DNA of 64,000 nt, taken from assembly GCA_950295325.1 (NCBI GenBank), contig OX485806.1:34968001-35032000 (forward strand), written 5' to 3'. Positions 1 to 10,972 of the stretch are shown here, in pieces. Below the pieces are notes generated by a model, which saw nothing but the letters and a program-made list of their open reading frames with translations, did not search any database and had not been told where the DNA came from. The translations under genes were made by a program, and so were the position numbers. Each line of letters begins with the position of its first letter. Position 1 is the first letter of the stretch. This stretch comes from Polytrichum commune (taxonomy: Eukaryota; Streptophyta; Polytrichopsida; Polytrichales; Polytrichaceae).

Positions 1-284
1 CTCATCATTTCTCAAGAACCAAAAGGGTAATAAGAACCTTTGTAATGTAGAAATTATTGAATGTTTGTTATACGCACAATGAAACGCAACTGTTTAAAGG
101 ACAAATAATTAATATGTCAACTATTGAAATATCTATGTAGAAGTCCAAGCATGTTACGATGAGATTGCTTGTAGTTTGTGTTTCATCTATTGTATGTTGC
201 ATTTCAATTGTTTTTGGCCAAAATATGTTAGAAACCATCATATTTCTCAATGCAAAGTTGTAATAATTTCGCGTGTGGTTGAAG

Positions 285-416
285 GTATGAAGAATTACTT
301 GAAACTCATGAGGATAAAAGGAGCCCCCAAGACTCTACGTTAATATTAGTGCTACAAAAGTTGTTTGAGTTTCACTCCGAGTTGGAAGAATTTTCGCGAT
401 CGCGAGAAAGCCTCAG
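285..416 (+). CDS. Coiled-coil protein, internal exon A (gene continues to 8378)
   Basis: This is the first visible exon of an unrecognised coiled-coil gene. It follows an AG acceptor (TTGAAG) and ends before a GTTCAT donor. The one frame open throughout encodes a charged helical stretch rich in Glu, Lys, Leu and Ser, ending ...SRSRESLR. The last codon is split after two bases and completed by the first base of the exon at 3799, giving ...RESLR-QLEATLCKAHEEN. That phase match is the main reason to believe the exon. The 5' end of the gene lies left of the window or in the first 280 bases, where I found no convincing exon. Function is unknown. Confidence 0.5.
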
Positions 417-2031
417 GTTCATCAAGTGCTTCATCTTATTATTGTACTTGAATTCATAAAGATTCATATTTGCTTCCAAATGCATGTACTTATAATTTTG
501 AATCCCGATTCATCCATGTACACTTTTTAAGTAGACATTATTAGAATATTTTTTGAAAAACAAATTTTTTTCTTTGACATGATCACCTTATTTTTCTGTT
601 GAGACAACCTATCTAGGTTTTCTCAAGTGGCTATCAGACATTATATGTTTATAGATATGGAAGATTACATGTCACTTTCATATCATTTTTCTCATCTTTT
701 AATGACATGCTCATCTTTGGTCACTGTTGTTTTTGATGGTCTTGTGTAAGATGAAGTGGGACTACCACTCTATTCTCAACCAATGAGAGATTTTAGAAAG
801 CGATAGCCATGGTCATTGGTCACTAGTGTGAACAAACCCTTAGTTGGTATCTCCAAAGGATATAACACTGCAACAATTTATTTGATTCACATTGTCAAGT
901 TAAATCTTGATAATTCATGTCCCATGGCCTTTCTAGCTCTTTGGACATTAAAATTGGTTTTATTTCGTTATATATCATTTAGTCATATACATTTTATGCA
1001 TAATTTTATTCACTTGCATGAATACCATAGCTCTCTAACAGCTTGGGCACCTTTCTGTCTAATAATTAATTAACATGAGAAAGTAAGTTAGACAACCCAT
1101 AAAATAAAATTCAAAAATTGGGCAGATTCAAAAAGTAATTTAAAATAATTTAGACATTCATCCAAGTCATTCCTATAATTCATGGATGGTTTTCCTAATT
1201 TCATCTATGGCGGCTACAATTAACATAAACCCTTCCCTGAACCAACATTCCTTATCCTAAAGTTTGTCTTTTATTTGTATGTCAGGGTTTTGCTTTGTGT
1301 GAGAGTTATACGGAGTGGTTTTTGTGAGAGACTATGTCACTTGCATTATTGTGATTTTAGGCGCTTTTTGAATGTTATTTCCTTTTTTTGGGGACACTCA
1401 ACGAAATTAATTTCCCATAAATTTAGGCACCTTCAAAATTAATTATTTTTTTCCCAAGCTGCTAGAGAGCTACGGTATGTTCCATTCTATATCTAGTATC
1501 TAATATGGACCTCCACTATCTTACCTTCATGGGAAGACACTTAGAAAATAATAAGAAACTGACACCGGTACGAATAATGAACATTGTCGATATGAATATT
1601 AAGATTGTTGTGAATAATGTCGGTGTTTTTAGTGATAGTGGTGCTATGAATAGTATACTCAGTGAATAATACTTGGATGAACAATGCATCCTGTGATAAA
1701 GTTGGAAGTATTAACTCCACCCAAATTTCCAAGTGTCAGGCGGAATGTATGGACTATGGATAGTAAACGAATATCCTTACTTTGTTCCGGGGGAGGGAAG
1801 GGGGGGGGGCACTTAATATCTTTGACATATTCCAAGGTCATGGAACTGATTCACGTGGCTAAATAATGTTATGTGTAGTGTCAAGTTATGGGGCGCTTTC
1901 GCCGCTTCAAGCACTAGACAATTGGATGCAATTAAAGAAAAGTTATTTAGGGTGAAAATCATATATTTATTAGAAATAGAAATTAGGGTTATGAAATTTC
2001 ATGTTAGGAATGCTCATTATATTTGTAGAAT

Positions 2032-2332
2032 ACTACACTAAATATGATATTTAGTGTCATATAATATTTAATGTCACTATGGTAACTTTTCAGATGACAC
2101 TTCTTATGAATAAGTGAACAAATGTTGTCATGGATGATGGATGAGTTCATCCATTGGCCAAAACCCTACCTTCTCTTGCCAGCAACTTGTGATGAAATAT
2201 TGTCATGGATGATTGAAATTCGGATGAAAAATCACTTGGTTAGTGATAGTAATTGCAACACTATAAATCTATAATCCCCCCAAAAAAATTCAAGGAATGA
2301 CAAAGAATATTGGGTTAACATTTAGTGTAGTT
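2032..2332. mobile_element. MITE, family A copy 1
   Basis: A roughly 300-bp non-coding element bounded by imperfect inverted ends, ACTACACTAAATA at the left and TTTAGTGTAGTT at the right. It lies in the first visible intron of the coiled-coil gene. Copy 39698-40080 aligns to it along most of its length, including the internal GGATGAGTTCATCCATTGGC block. No transposase is encoded. The superfamily cannot be assigned from what is visible. Confidence 0.7.
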
Positions 2333-2511
2333 TGGCATGTGATGAACTCCCAAATGATACATGTGCATATGAATTATGAATTGATAAGATTTGGATGAGG
2401 CTAGATTAGTTGAAATTTGCAAGTTCCTAGTGTAACATATGTCTCACCTCCATGATTTTTTTTACTAATCTTTCAGCTTGGTATGTGCATGTAGCATCTA
2501 TGAACCTATAA

Positions 2512-2697
2512 AGATGGTCAGATATAGTAAATAGGTGTGTCAATTGGGATAAAAGACTATGCAAATTTTGTTTCAAAAATGCAATTGAAAAGGAGGCACA
2601 CTTTGTGTTGGAGTGTCCCCTCTACAACTCCATTAGAGATAGGTTCCCTTCCTTATTTCAGATTGGAGTACTAGGAAGTCGTCTATATTCCAGTTGA
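2512..2697 (+). mobile_element. LINE retrotransposon remnant: RT zinc-finger tail
   Basis: A stop-to-stop frame encodes a segment with the pattern RLCKFCFKNAIEKEAHFVLE followed by CPLYNSIRDRF. The arrangement C-x2-C, E-x-H, CP-L-Y and R matches the zf-RVT zinc-binding region found downstream of reverse transcriptase in plant LINEs. Only this tail is visible; the RT and endonuclease are gone. It sits in an intron of the coiled-coil gene. Confidence 0.6.
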
Positions 2698-2746
2698 CCC
2701 ATGAAGTGGCCTATATCTTGCTAAGGCCACTGCACTTTGTTCCCTA

Positions 2747-3308
2747 GGGGGTGGACTCTTCATACCACATGCAAATTAACATGAGTGCATAAAAGGGTAT
2801 TATTTAATGCATTAGCATACATAGTATATATAAGGGAGAGTTTCTTTTTCTAATTTTTCTTTGTAGTGTGTGTATAAAAAACCTATTAAGGGTTTTGAAC
2901 TAAAGAAAAAAAAAAGGGCCACTAAGGTTTAGAGGAAAATTGATAATGGATGTACTAGTTTCATCCAATTTACCTTGTTTCATTCAAATGATGTGTGTTT
3001 TAGGGTCATATTATTATGATTCATATCCTATGTATGAAAAATATCCAATGAATTTCTTGTTGGAAAGTGAAAGTGGATTATATGTGTAATAAAGGCCCAT
3101 TTATTTGATGATTTATGTTCTGTGTATGTAGTGTAGGAATTATCACATTAAAAGGAAATGCTAGTATAAATACACGAATCCATTTTATAGCACATTGTTA
3201 GTACATATACATTTGTATTTTTTTTATATAAATGTCCCATTTATAGGGGGTTTAATTTCATAGTCATCCATGCACATTATTTAGGTTTCTAATGCAGAGT
3301 CCACCCCC
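2747..3308. mobile_element. TIR element, family B copy 1
   Basis: A 562-bp segment bounded by GGGGGTGGACTCT and its inverse AGAGTCCACCCCC. Internal sequence (GGGTTTAATTTCATAG and neighbours) is the reverse complement of copies near 7167, 14385 and 34660. It encodes no protein and is probably a non-autonomous DNA transposon. Confidence 0.65.
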
Positions 3309-3798
3309 GAGACTTTGTTACTCTAGGGAATTAGCCTTTTTGGCACCAGGTTGATGTACATCTAGTGCCATTATAAGCCGTTTGGCTATTTAGACTCTAG
3401 AATCAATTTCTTTCATTTCATTGGTTGTTAGGTAGGTTGCCACATGTCTTTTTCTTGGGAGTCGGCTGTTGTTCCATGTTTTGGCAAATTGAAGTGATAG
3501 TTTATAGAAAAAAATTTAAATCTTCTATCAAGAAACGTAAACACTTCGTAAGCTTTCAACACTAAATAATACAAAGCTAAATACTAAACATGACATGAAG
3601 TAAAAAGAACATTTTAACACGTGTCTTGTAGAAAGCCGGCTAGACCCTAAACCTTAGGCCCCCATGGCGGTTTTTATAGTAAGTTCTATGCACACCCTCA
3701 ATACTTCATATAGCATCCTAAAAATGCCATTTTTTCCCAGGTGGTTCATATCTTTATAAGGGAGTTACCCCGCTGGGGCATGGTGTGTTGGTATACAG

Positions 3799-4321
3799 GC
3801 AGTTAGAGGCAACTTTATGCAAAGCCCATGAAGAAAACGATAGACTCACAAACGAATTGCAACACGTGAACACCACCACGACGGGTCGGTATCCCAAAAC
3901 AAAACTCCAAATCGAATTACTTGACTCACTCAAACATGAAATCAAAATCTTGGCATCTCAAAATGTATCGCTTGCATCTCAAAATAAAGCACTTGCTTCC
4001 AAGCTCGAAGACCTCTCCAACCAATTTGCGAAAGACAAGCAAGAGTTTTCGGAGCAATCCCAAAAGTTTGCCGTCTCAACGGCAACGCAAATCCAAAGGT
4101 TGGAAAAAGAGGTTGAAAGAATTGCATTTGACCTATCTCAATTGGACGTTCTTCGTGAACATGAAGAAAAGATTGCAGGCCTCAAGGATGAGCTTCAACG
4201 TGTAAACATGATCAATACTTCGGAGAAGAATATGTGGAGTTCTATACTTGATGAAAGAACAAATCAATTACAAAAGAATGTTACAACATATGAGAACGAT
4301 AAAGAGAGGTTGACACAAGAG
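3799..4321 (+). CDS. Coiled-coil protein, exon B
   Basis: A 523-nt exon that starts after TATACAG and ends at GAG before a GTAATT donor. It encodes about 174 residues with heptad-like spacing of Leu/Ile/Val and many Glu, Lys, Gln and Asn (for example QIQRLEKEVERIAFDLSQL and LKDELQRVNMI). There is no signal peptide, membrane segment or catalytic motif. It looks like a long dimeric coiled coil from a structural, motor-adaptor or tethering protein, but I cannot assign a family. The 3' end of this exon has two decayed copies in the following intron. Confidence 0.75.
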
Positions 4322-4639
4322 GTAATTATGATTTAAACATTATTGAGTTTTAAGAGTGAATTTACACACCATGGTTGTCATATGTGATGGGAGGGTTGAC
4401 ATTGTAGTCACATTGGACGGGACGAGGATGAGGACGAAATCCAATGTTTTCCTTCTTCTTAAAACCGACTGGTCGACTTATCTATAGACAAGGAAATCCA
4501 AATTGGCATGACTACTTGATTGAACAAATCAAGTTGACTAAGTTGGTTGATTTGCTTTACAAAAAAGACATCTTATAAAATTTCTTTCTAAAATCGAAGG
4601 CAAACTGTTGGTTCGACATGTACATTCAACCAATATACC

Positions 4640-4972
4640 CAGTCGACTAGATTTTTAAATCTATGCTTGATGAAAGGTCACGCCAACTACAACATATTGT
4701 AATAATGTATGAAATCGTTAGAGAAAGGTTGGTATACCAATAAATGACATGTGTATGAAATACTAATAGAAATGTGTGAAAATAGATAATCAAACTTAAA
4801 TATCTAAAAGTGTTGGAATTATGTCCACGTTCAATGTGTGTACATCACCTAGTATGCTTCAAAGTAAAATATTTGGAATTCCATGCTTGATAAAAAGAAC
4901 ACCTGAATTACAACTAACTAGCATGTTTGGTAAATTTATTGAAGAGGTCAATACAAAAGGTAATTGAGATAT
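4640..4972 (+). repeat. Two decayed copies of the 3' end of exon B
   Basis: Sequence at about 4655-4750 and again at about 4865-4972 resembles exon B positions 4230-4330. All share a ...TGGA(A/G)TTC-ATGCTTGAT-AAAAGAAC...TTACAA...GAGAGG/GAAGAGG... order. The first copy still reads LMLDERSRQLQHIVIMYE before a stop; the second is interrupted. They appear to be old local duplications inside the intron. Confidence 0.6.
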
Positions 4973-5353
4973 TACTATCATTGGACCAAAACCCTAGTTC
5001 AACTTGCACGAATTTTGAAGACGAACTTGCCTAGAGAATTGCATGTGTAAGAACAAATCCATTATTTAAAGCATGGATCATGATAAAAACTATACTCATG
5101 ATATTTTACTCATCTTAACATACATGTCATTTGGTATTATAATTAACAACCATCTTATAATATTGAAAAATTGTTGGCATGTTTATGTTTAGGTTTACTG
5201 CTCACATCTCACATAATAGCACTACCCTTGATAAATTATCCCACAACATGAAAATTATATGGACAAATTGTATGCTTCACAGATTGCATGAACAGAATAA
5301 TCTAGAGCTTGAAAAAAATCCATTTTTTAGTTTGTAATTTGAATGTACTTCAG

Positions 5354-6019
5354 GTGCAAAGGCTTAGGAGCGAGTTGCAACAGTTGGAATCAACAACCAG
5401 CTCCGAAAAAGCATCATTGTATCAAAACATTCATCAATTAAACACAAAATTTGAGGCTCTCTCAATCCAAGCTTCGCTTGATCAACAACTCAAACAACAT
5501 ATACGCGATTTGTCTCAAGAGCTTCAAGCGCTTTTCACCACGAGCTCGGCTGAAAACAAACGGTTACAAAATGAGGTTACAAAACTTTTGACGGATCTGG
5601 AAAGCACGAAACAAGCATCCAGTACCACATTGCAACAGGTCTCTTCGAAGATGCAGGATTTGGCAAGCGATTCGAGCGCACACGAGGCGAAGCTGAAGGA
5701 GCAGCTCAAGAAGGTCACCGCCGAGTTCGAGCAGCTCAAGAAAACGGCGACGTCGGAGAAGAATTTGATGGCGACCCAAATGCAGCAGATGGTGCTTCAA
5801 ATGGAGAAGACGACGACACTCACCGCCTTCACGATGGACAACCTGAACAAGGAAATCAAGGTTCTGTCCGCCGCCGCGTCTTCGGAGAAACTAGATTTGC
5901 AAGCTGAGATTGAAAACATCAAAACAAATAATAACTGGTTGAAGCTGGAAGTGCAACATGCTATGACCCAATTGAAGCAATTGTTGGTGTCCAAAAGATT
6001 CTCCGTTTATCAACATGCA
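5354..6019 (+). CDS. Coiled-coil protein, exon C
   Basis: A 666-nt, phase 0-0 exon that begins after CTTCAG and ends before GTGAGT. It encodes 222 residues of continuous predicted coiled coil (VQRLRSELQQLESTTSSEKA at its start), with a Ser/Thr/Lys/Gln-rich middle. A segment around 5690-5890 has higher GC and C/G-ending codons than the flanking exon sequence. The reading frame stays open past the donor to 6206, but that extension runs into low-complexity and telomere-like sequence and looks like read-through into the intron. Function unknown. Confidence 0.75.
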
Positions 6020-6160
6020 GTGAGTTCCTTAGTCTTTAAAGAACAACCAAAACATTTATTTTATTTTATTTTATTATTATTGAAATTTTCATGTAATCGA
6101 GGAGGAGGCCTAGAGCCTCCTGCCGAAATGCTGCCCTCTGAGGTGGCCACGTCGCCTCAG

Positions 6161-6184
6161 AGGGTAGGGTTAGGGTTAGGGTTG
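6161..6184 (+). repeat. Short interstitial telomere-like repeat
   Basis: About three units of TTAGGG type (GGGTAGGGTTAGGGTTAGGG) lie just beyond coiled-coil exon C. It is too short to be a telomere and is more likely a double-strand-break repair insertion or chance low complexity. Confidence 0.5.
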
Positions 6185-6247
6185 TTTTTTTCATCTTTCT
6201 TTACATGATTTTAATTAAAGTCCAGAGTTGAGCATATATATATAACT

Positions 6248-6716
6248 AAGGGCCACTTCACACACGAGACTGAGAGCCCCTGACAAATTACACTTCAAGC
6301 ACCCTCATTGGTGGAAAACGCGGAGCCGGTCCAAGTTCGCTTCATGCTACGCTTGAGGGACCAACAGAGTATGTGAATGCAAGATGGATGTAAAACCTAC
6401 ATGGCATTGAATGGATCACATTTCATGGTCATTTGGCCTATTTTCAAAGACCACCTCTTGGAGGTGGGCTTAACACAAAACCAGGAGACCATGGCACTTT
6501 GAACGCTCACAACCATTGGTTTATTTTATTTTATCATGTGTGAGGGCCCGCATGAATAAAAATTCATTGAAATAGCATTTAGTTGAGGACCCGGTCACAT
6601 ATGACTTCACACTCTACTTGAGGGTCCGTGACCACACTACATGATTTTGGAGGTGTGTTAGGATGGCCTTGGGACACTTTCTTTTGGGCTCTTACAATGT
6701 CATGGTCACGGCTCTG
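6248..6716. mobile_element. TIR element, family C copy 1 (one end lost)
   Basis: It starts with AGGGCCACTTCACACACGAG and is homologous in inverse orientation to the complete copy at 40513-40997. The right side stops at the GGGCTCTTACAATGTCATGG block and lacks the outermost 20-25 bp of terminal repeat. No coding capacity. Confidence 0.6.
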
Positions 6717-7166
6717 TTCTAATATAGTCTATAGATCTCCTGAATGATATGCAAAGTGTTTGTTTCCAAAAGAGATTGTGCATATAGCTCCATTTACCTT
6801 TGGGAAGAACACTCTTTGTAAGATATTAAGAGCCACGTGCAAGAAAATATAGGGTGGAATTAAATCCCAAGGATTAAAAATTCTTGAAACAACCAACGTA
6901 AGTATGGGATATTAGAAATTGGTTTTGAGAATATATGGGGCATATTTTGGAAGTATTCAACAAATTTGTAAAACATCCTATGAATATGGGAATTTCGTTT
7001 CATAGCCCTTCTGAAAATATTCCTTTATCACCCGTGGTTCATATCCTTACAAGGGAATTGCCTTCCTCGCATTTACCAGACCTTCGTTTTAGATGAGGTA
7101 GCGTTATGAGACAAGTTGAGAGCATGACTTCCTCAAATTAATAACCCCTGTTCTCTTCTTGACCCC

Positions 7167-7690
7167 GGGGGTGGACTCTTCATTGGAAACATAAATGATG
7201 TGCGTGGGTCACTATGAAATTAAACCCCTTGTATACTAGAAGTTTATGAAGAAAAATAGATGTATATGTACTAATGACATGCTAAATAATGGAATCATGT
7301 ATTTATACCAAGATTTTCAATTTGATATAATAAATGCCTCCACTACATATACAAACTACACATCATGAGTTAAATACGACTTTATTACATATAAAATCCA
7401 CTTTCACTATTCAATGAGTGTTTTCCATCCATAGCATGTAACACAACGGTTGTACCAAACAAACAACAATAAGAGCACAATAGCTTAGCCACAATCTAGA
7501 GAGCAAAACTAAAGGAAGCCCATGAGAGCTTCAAGAGCCTCTCGTTGTAAGAACCTAGAACCCAAATGCAAAACCTAACAAGAAGAAACATGGTAGTCAT
7601 TGAGGACAAAGACTGTATGAAAACAATGGACGACAACGTGAAGTGGATGAAACCAACATGTCTATTGTCAATTTCTTCCTCTAAACCTTA
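7167..7690. mobile_element. TIR element, family B copy 2
   Basis: It begins GGGGGTGGACTCTTCATTGG and runs through the GATGTGCGTGGGTCACTATG block shared with 2747-3308 (inverted), 14385-14930 and 34660-35120. The right terminus is not clear; homology fades near 7690. Confidence 0.55.
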
Positions 7691-8303
7691 GGGCCCCTTT
7701 CTGTACATTTTTTGGCACTTTTGACTTTGAAGAAGGATACCAACAACATCAGAGATCATGAAATTCCACAGATTGTTGCTAGAATCTCAACTCACCTTCG
7801 TAGTTCCAAGAAGAATCCTAATTTCAAAAATGAAACATGGCAAAACAAAGTTTTGAAAACATCATTTAACAACATTTAAGGCTAACTTGAAGTGCACACT
7901 AATACTCACAAATTCAATGTAAATGTAGTCAAACATATGTGGTGAATAATGAGGTGGAAATGCTTCAAAGGTGAAGGAGATTGATGACCGAGAGTTTGAA
8001 CGACTCCCACATGCAACAACCCATGTAGATGTGCACCCGTGTAGTGACAAGATTGTGGATGGTCCATACAACCATGAGGAGAATGGACCACGACAAAATC
8101 TTGCGGTGATTACCATGTCCTAATATACGCTTAATTAAGAACCACATCGTAATTTTCTAATGTGTGCTAAAATGTTGAAGAAATACACATTGAGTTCTTG
8201 GTTTGGGTATCATTTAATATTGCTTGGATATTGCTCATGCATGGAAATCATTTCGTTTAATCTAGTGCCACGCTTTGCGGTGCCTTAGTTGGTGGTTTTA
8301 CAG

Positions 8304-8378
8304 CTAAAAGAAAAAACAAGGAAACAAATCGAGAGCATAAAAAATGAGGCCGTCAAAGTTGCTCAAGAAGAAATGTAA
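8304..8378 (+). CDS. Coiled-coil protein, likely terminal exon D
   Basis: A short island after a TTTTACAG acceptor that reads LKEKTRKQIESIKNEAVKVA, then a few more residues and TAA. Phase and composition both match exon C (phase 0, charged helix). It could be the last exon ending in ...EEM-stop, or it could splice at ..AAAT|GTAATT to a further exon. I prefer the terminal reading because I saw no further coiled-coil island before the lipoxygenase. The intron from exon C is 2,284 nt and contains two TIR elements. Confidence 0.45.
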   Translation, partial: LKEKTRKQIESIKNEAVKVAQEEM

Positions 8379-8702
8379 TTTCTATTCCTCTCTTGCATTT
8401 CTATTCTTGACATAGCAACTTAAATATGAAGTAGAGAGAGAGAAAGAGAAAAAGAAAGAGAAAGAGAGAGAGAATCTCTTGTTAAGGTAGTTACAAGTGC
8501 CGATGTTGCAAGTGTTACTCCCTACCCCTCAAAGATTATTATTGGATACATCAACTCAACACGTAGATGTAGTGCACCTTTCACAAGGTGGGCAATAAAC
8601 CTGACCCTATATCAAGGAGAATCTGGAATAGGATAAGGCCAACATACTCAAATTCATGTTGGTACTAATATTGATGTTAGTTTCTCCTTTTATCTTTATG
8701 AA

Positions 8703-8954
8703 AAGTGCACTTAATATTGTATCTAGTGTCACTTGTTATCTGAAATTATGCATGGCTATAATTTTTTTATTGCATGCCTCACATTTTGTCAACAAAGGTC
8801 AATTTGGTTGTTTGGACATTACAAAACATTCACAACTTTACTTGGTAAAAAAATTACATCAATTGTATATGTATATATATATATAAAGAGAGAGAGAGAG
8901 ATCATTGTGTAATTCCATATAGTAAGTGACACTAAATATAGTATTTAGTGTAGT
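8703..8954. mobile_element. MITE, family E copy 1
   Basis: About 250 bp with ends AGTGCACTTAATATTGTATC and CTAAATATAGTATTTAGTGT. Its interior (TTGGTTGTTTGGACATTACA, then a GGTAAAAAAATTACATCAAT block) matches 55487-55714. Ends resemble family A, suggesting the same transposase. It contains a TA and GA microsatellite at 8866-8900. Confidence 0.65.
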
Positions 8955-9662
8955 TTCCGAAAGATTGTGTTCAATACATTTACTTCATTAGAAAGTTTCA
9001 CTCATGTAGATTTCATTTTGATAAGTTACATCAAAGATTTCAATTGACTTCCTATCTTTCTTCAAAAAACTCATATTTTTCTTGACTATGGTCAAATGAG
9101 AAATTCAACCGTACCTTCAAAGTTAAGTTTATCAGTGTCGAACTTGCCATTAACTATGACATGAAATGTGCAGTTTTTTTTCCCTCCTTGCAGGACCTTA
9201 GAAAATTTACGGAAACCATTATTTTTGGATTGAACTTGTTGCGGGACATGTATGGACTCCCATGAAAGCATCGAGAAAGACAATGTCATGGAAATTTGTG
9301 GGCTTGTTTAGGATCACTCACTCACGTTATTTTACCTTTTTCTTTTTCTTTTACCTTGTAATATTTTCCAATTTTACAAAGGCTATGATTTTTGCTAATG
9401 TGTGTGGGCCATGCAATTTTGGGCAAGGGGTTTACTAGGCTCATACGGTATACCAAGCTTTGCAACTTTGTACTTGAAAGGGAGTGTTGTTTGCTCATCT
9501 AAGTTGTGCTAATTTACAAATTTTTAGTGTTAGATATCAATGGTTTACATTCTAGTGCTTTAAGTGGATGGTGCGTATTGGCTATAGAAGTTGATTCTTG
9601 TAGTGTTTTGCAAATTGCACATTGATTCTTGTAAACAACAACATCATCTACATCGCAAATTT

Positions 9663-9775
9663 TCAAATGGTGACGTACAATGTAATTGCTAAGGTAGAAT
9701 TATTTCAAATGATGGTGTTTAATGTAACTACCAAGTCATTATTTCAAATGGTGGTGTATAATGTAATTATCTTAG
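9663..9775 (+). repeat. Short tandem repeat, about 40-bp period
   Basis: Three diverged copies of CAAATGGTGGTGTATAATGT start near 9664, 9706 and 9745. The frame is open across them, but I see no sign of selection for a protein. Confidence 0.5.
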
Positions 9776-10368
9776 AACGTATATGTAATATTATTATGGC
9801 AAAAAAGTTCTTCTTATTGATAAGAGTCAGGATATTAGGAATATTAACACCATTTGAGTTTGTATAGATGACCCATGCTCAAATACATACCACATATATT
9901 TAATCACCTATATTTAATCACCATAATCGCATATGATTTTTTTTTACTTCCTTTTTTAAACATGTCGTGCTAAAAATGGATTCATTACCACATATCACAT
10001 ACACCATTACATTTCTCGCTACTTGTTGGGGACATATACTGTATAAACACACCCTCAATCCTTCAAGGGTTAAGAGGTCCCACATGCCTCCTCACCATCA
10101 TGGGCCTCTCTTTGTAAGGTGTATGATAATTGACCTCTTGGACAATTATGGCAAGTGCACCTTAATTCTATTAGCAAAAATCTTGGGTGTGAAAAAATTA
10201 GTGCAGCACATTCATCATACTTGAGACAACTGCATATTTGGGTTTGTATAAATGACCTAAACTGAAATCCCATCACATTACTCAATTGTAGGATGATGCA
10301 CTGTGGGACCCAATTTTTTTGGGCACTTTGCCCCACTTATTGTGGGTTTCCTTGCAAAAATGAACATT

Positions 10369-10972
10369 AGGGCCACTTCACACACAAGGCTGAAGGCCCT
10401 TGACCATGGCAATGTAGAGCTCTCATTGGTCGAAAAGGCGGAGACCGTCCAAGTTCACTTCACACTAGGAGGTGAAGGCCTAAAGGCCCAAAGAAAAGTT
10501 CGTGGATGAAAAATCTACATGGAGTCCTACATGGCTGGTTGTGGATAAGGGTGCATGGTCTACCAGAATTTGCGTCAGACCCACCTCCAAGAGGTGGGCT
10601 TGACGCAAATTCCGGGAGACCATGACTTTTTTAATATTTTTTCCAGCAGGACAGATTTCAAGACAGACTGCATAGCAAATTCCATAATAGATTCTACGAC
10701 AGATTCCAAGATAGACAAACACCACCAAGTAATTATCTTAAATTGATAAAATTGGAGACATATTATATTATACCAAATCTTCCCCTCTTTTTCCGCCAAC
10801 AAAATATGCAATGGTCCCGCAACATGATTCATTCTCACTTCACACTATGCTTGAGGGCCCAAGACTACTTAAAATGGTTTTCCCAACACCCATGGTACGG
10901 CCATTGGATGAGAGTCAAGGGTCCTCACCATTCCAAGGTCATGGCTCTTGGCCCATGTGTGAAGTGGCCTTT
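10369..10972. mobile_element. TIR element, family C copy 2, with internal long hairpin
   Basis: It is bounded by AGGGCCACTTCACACACAAG and the inverse CCATGTGTGAAGTGGCC. Inside, 10554-10624 forms a near-perfect stem: CATGGTCTACCAGAATTTGC on the left pairs with the inverse at the right around a tip of AGACCCACCTCCAAGAGGTG type. It is non-coding. Confidence 0.6.

Noticed and set aside
6161-6184. Telomere or chromosome end
   Set aside because: Only about three units, with gene sequence immediately beside them and normal DNA on both sides.
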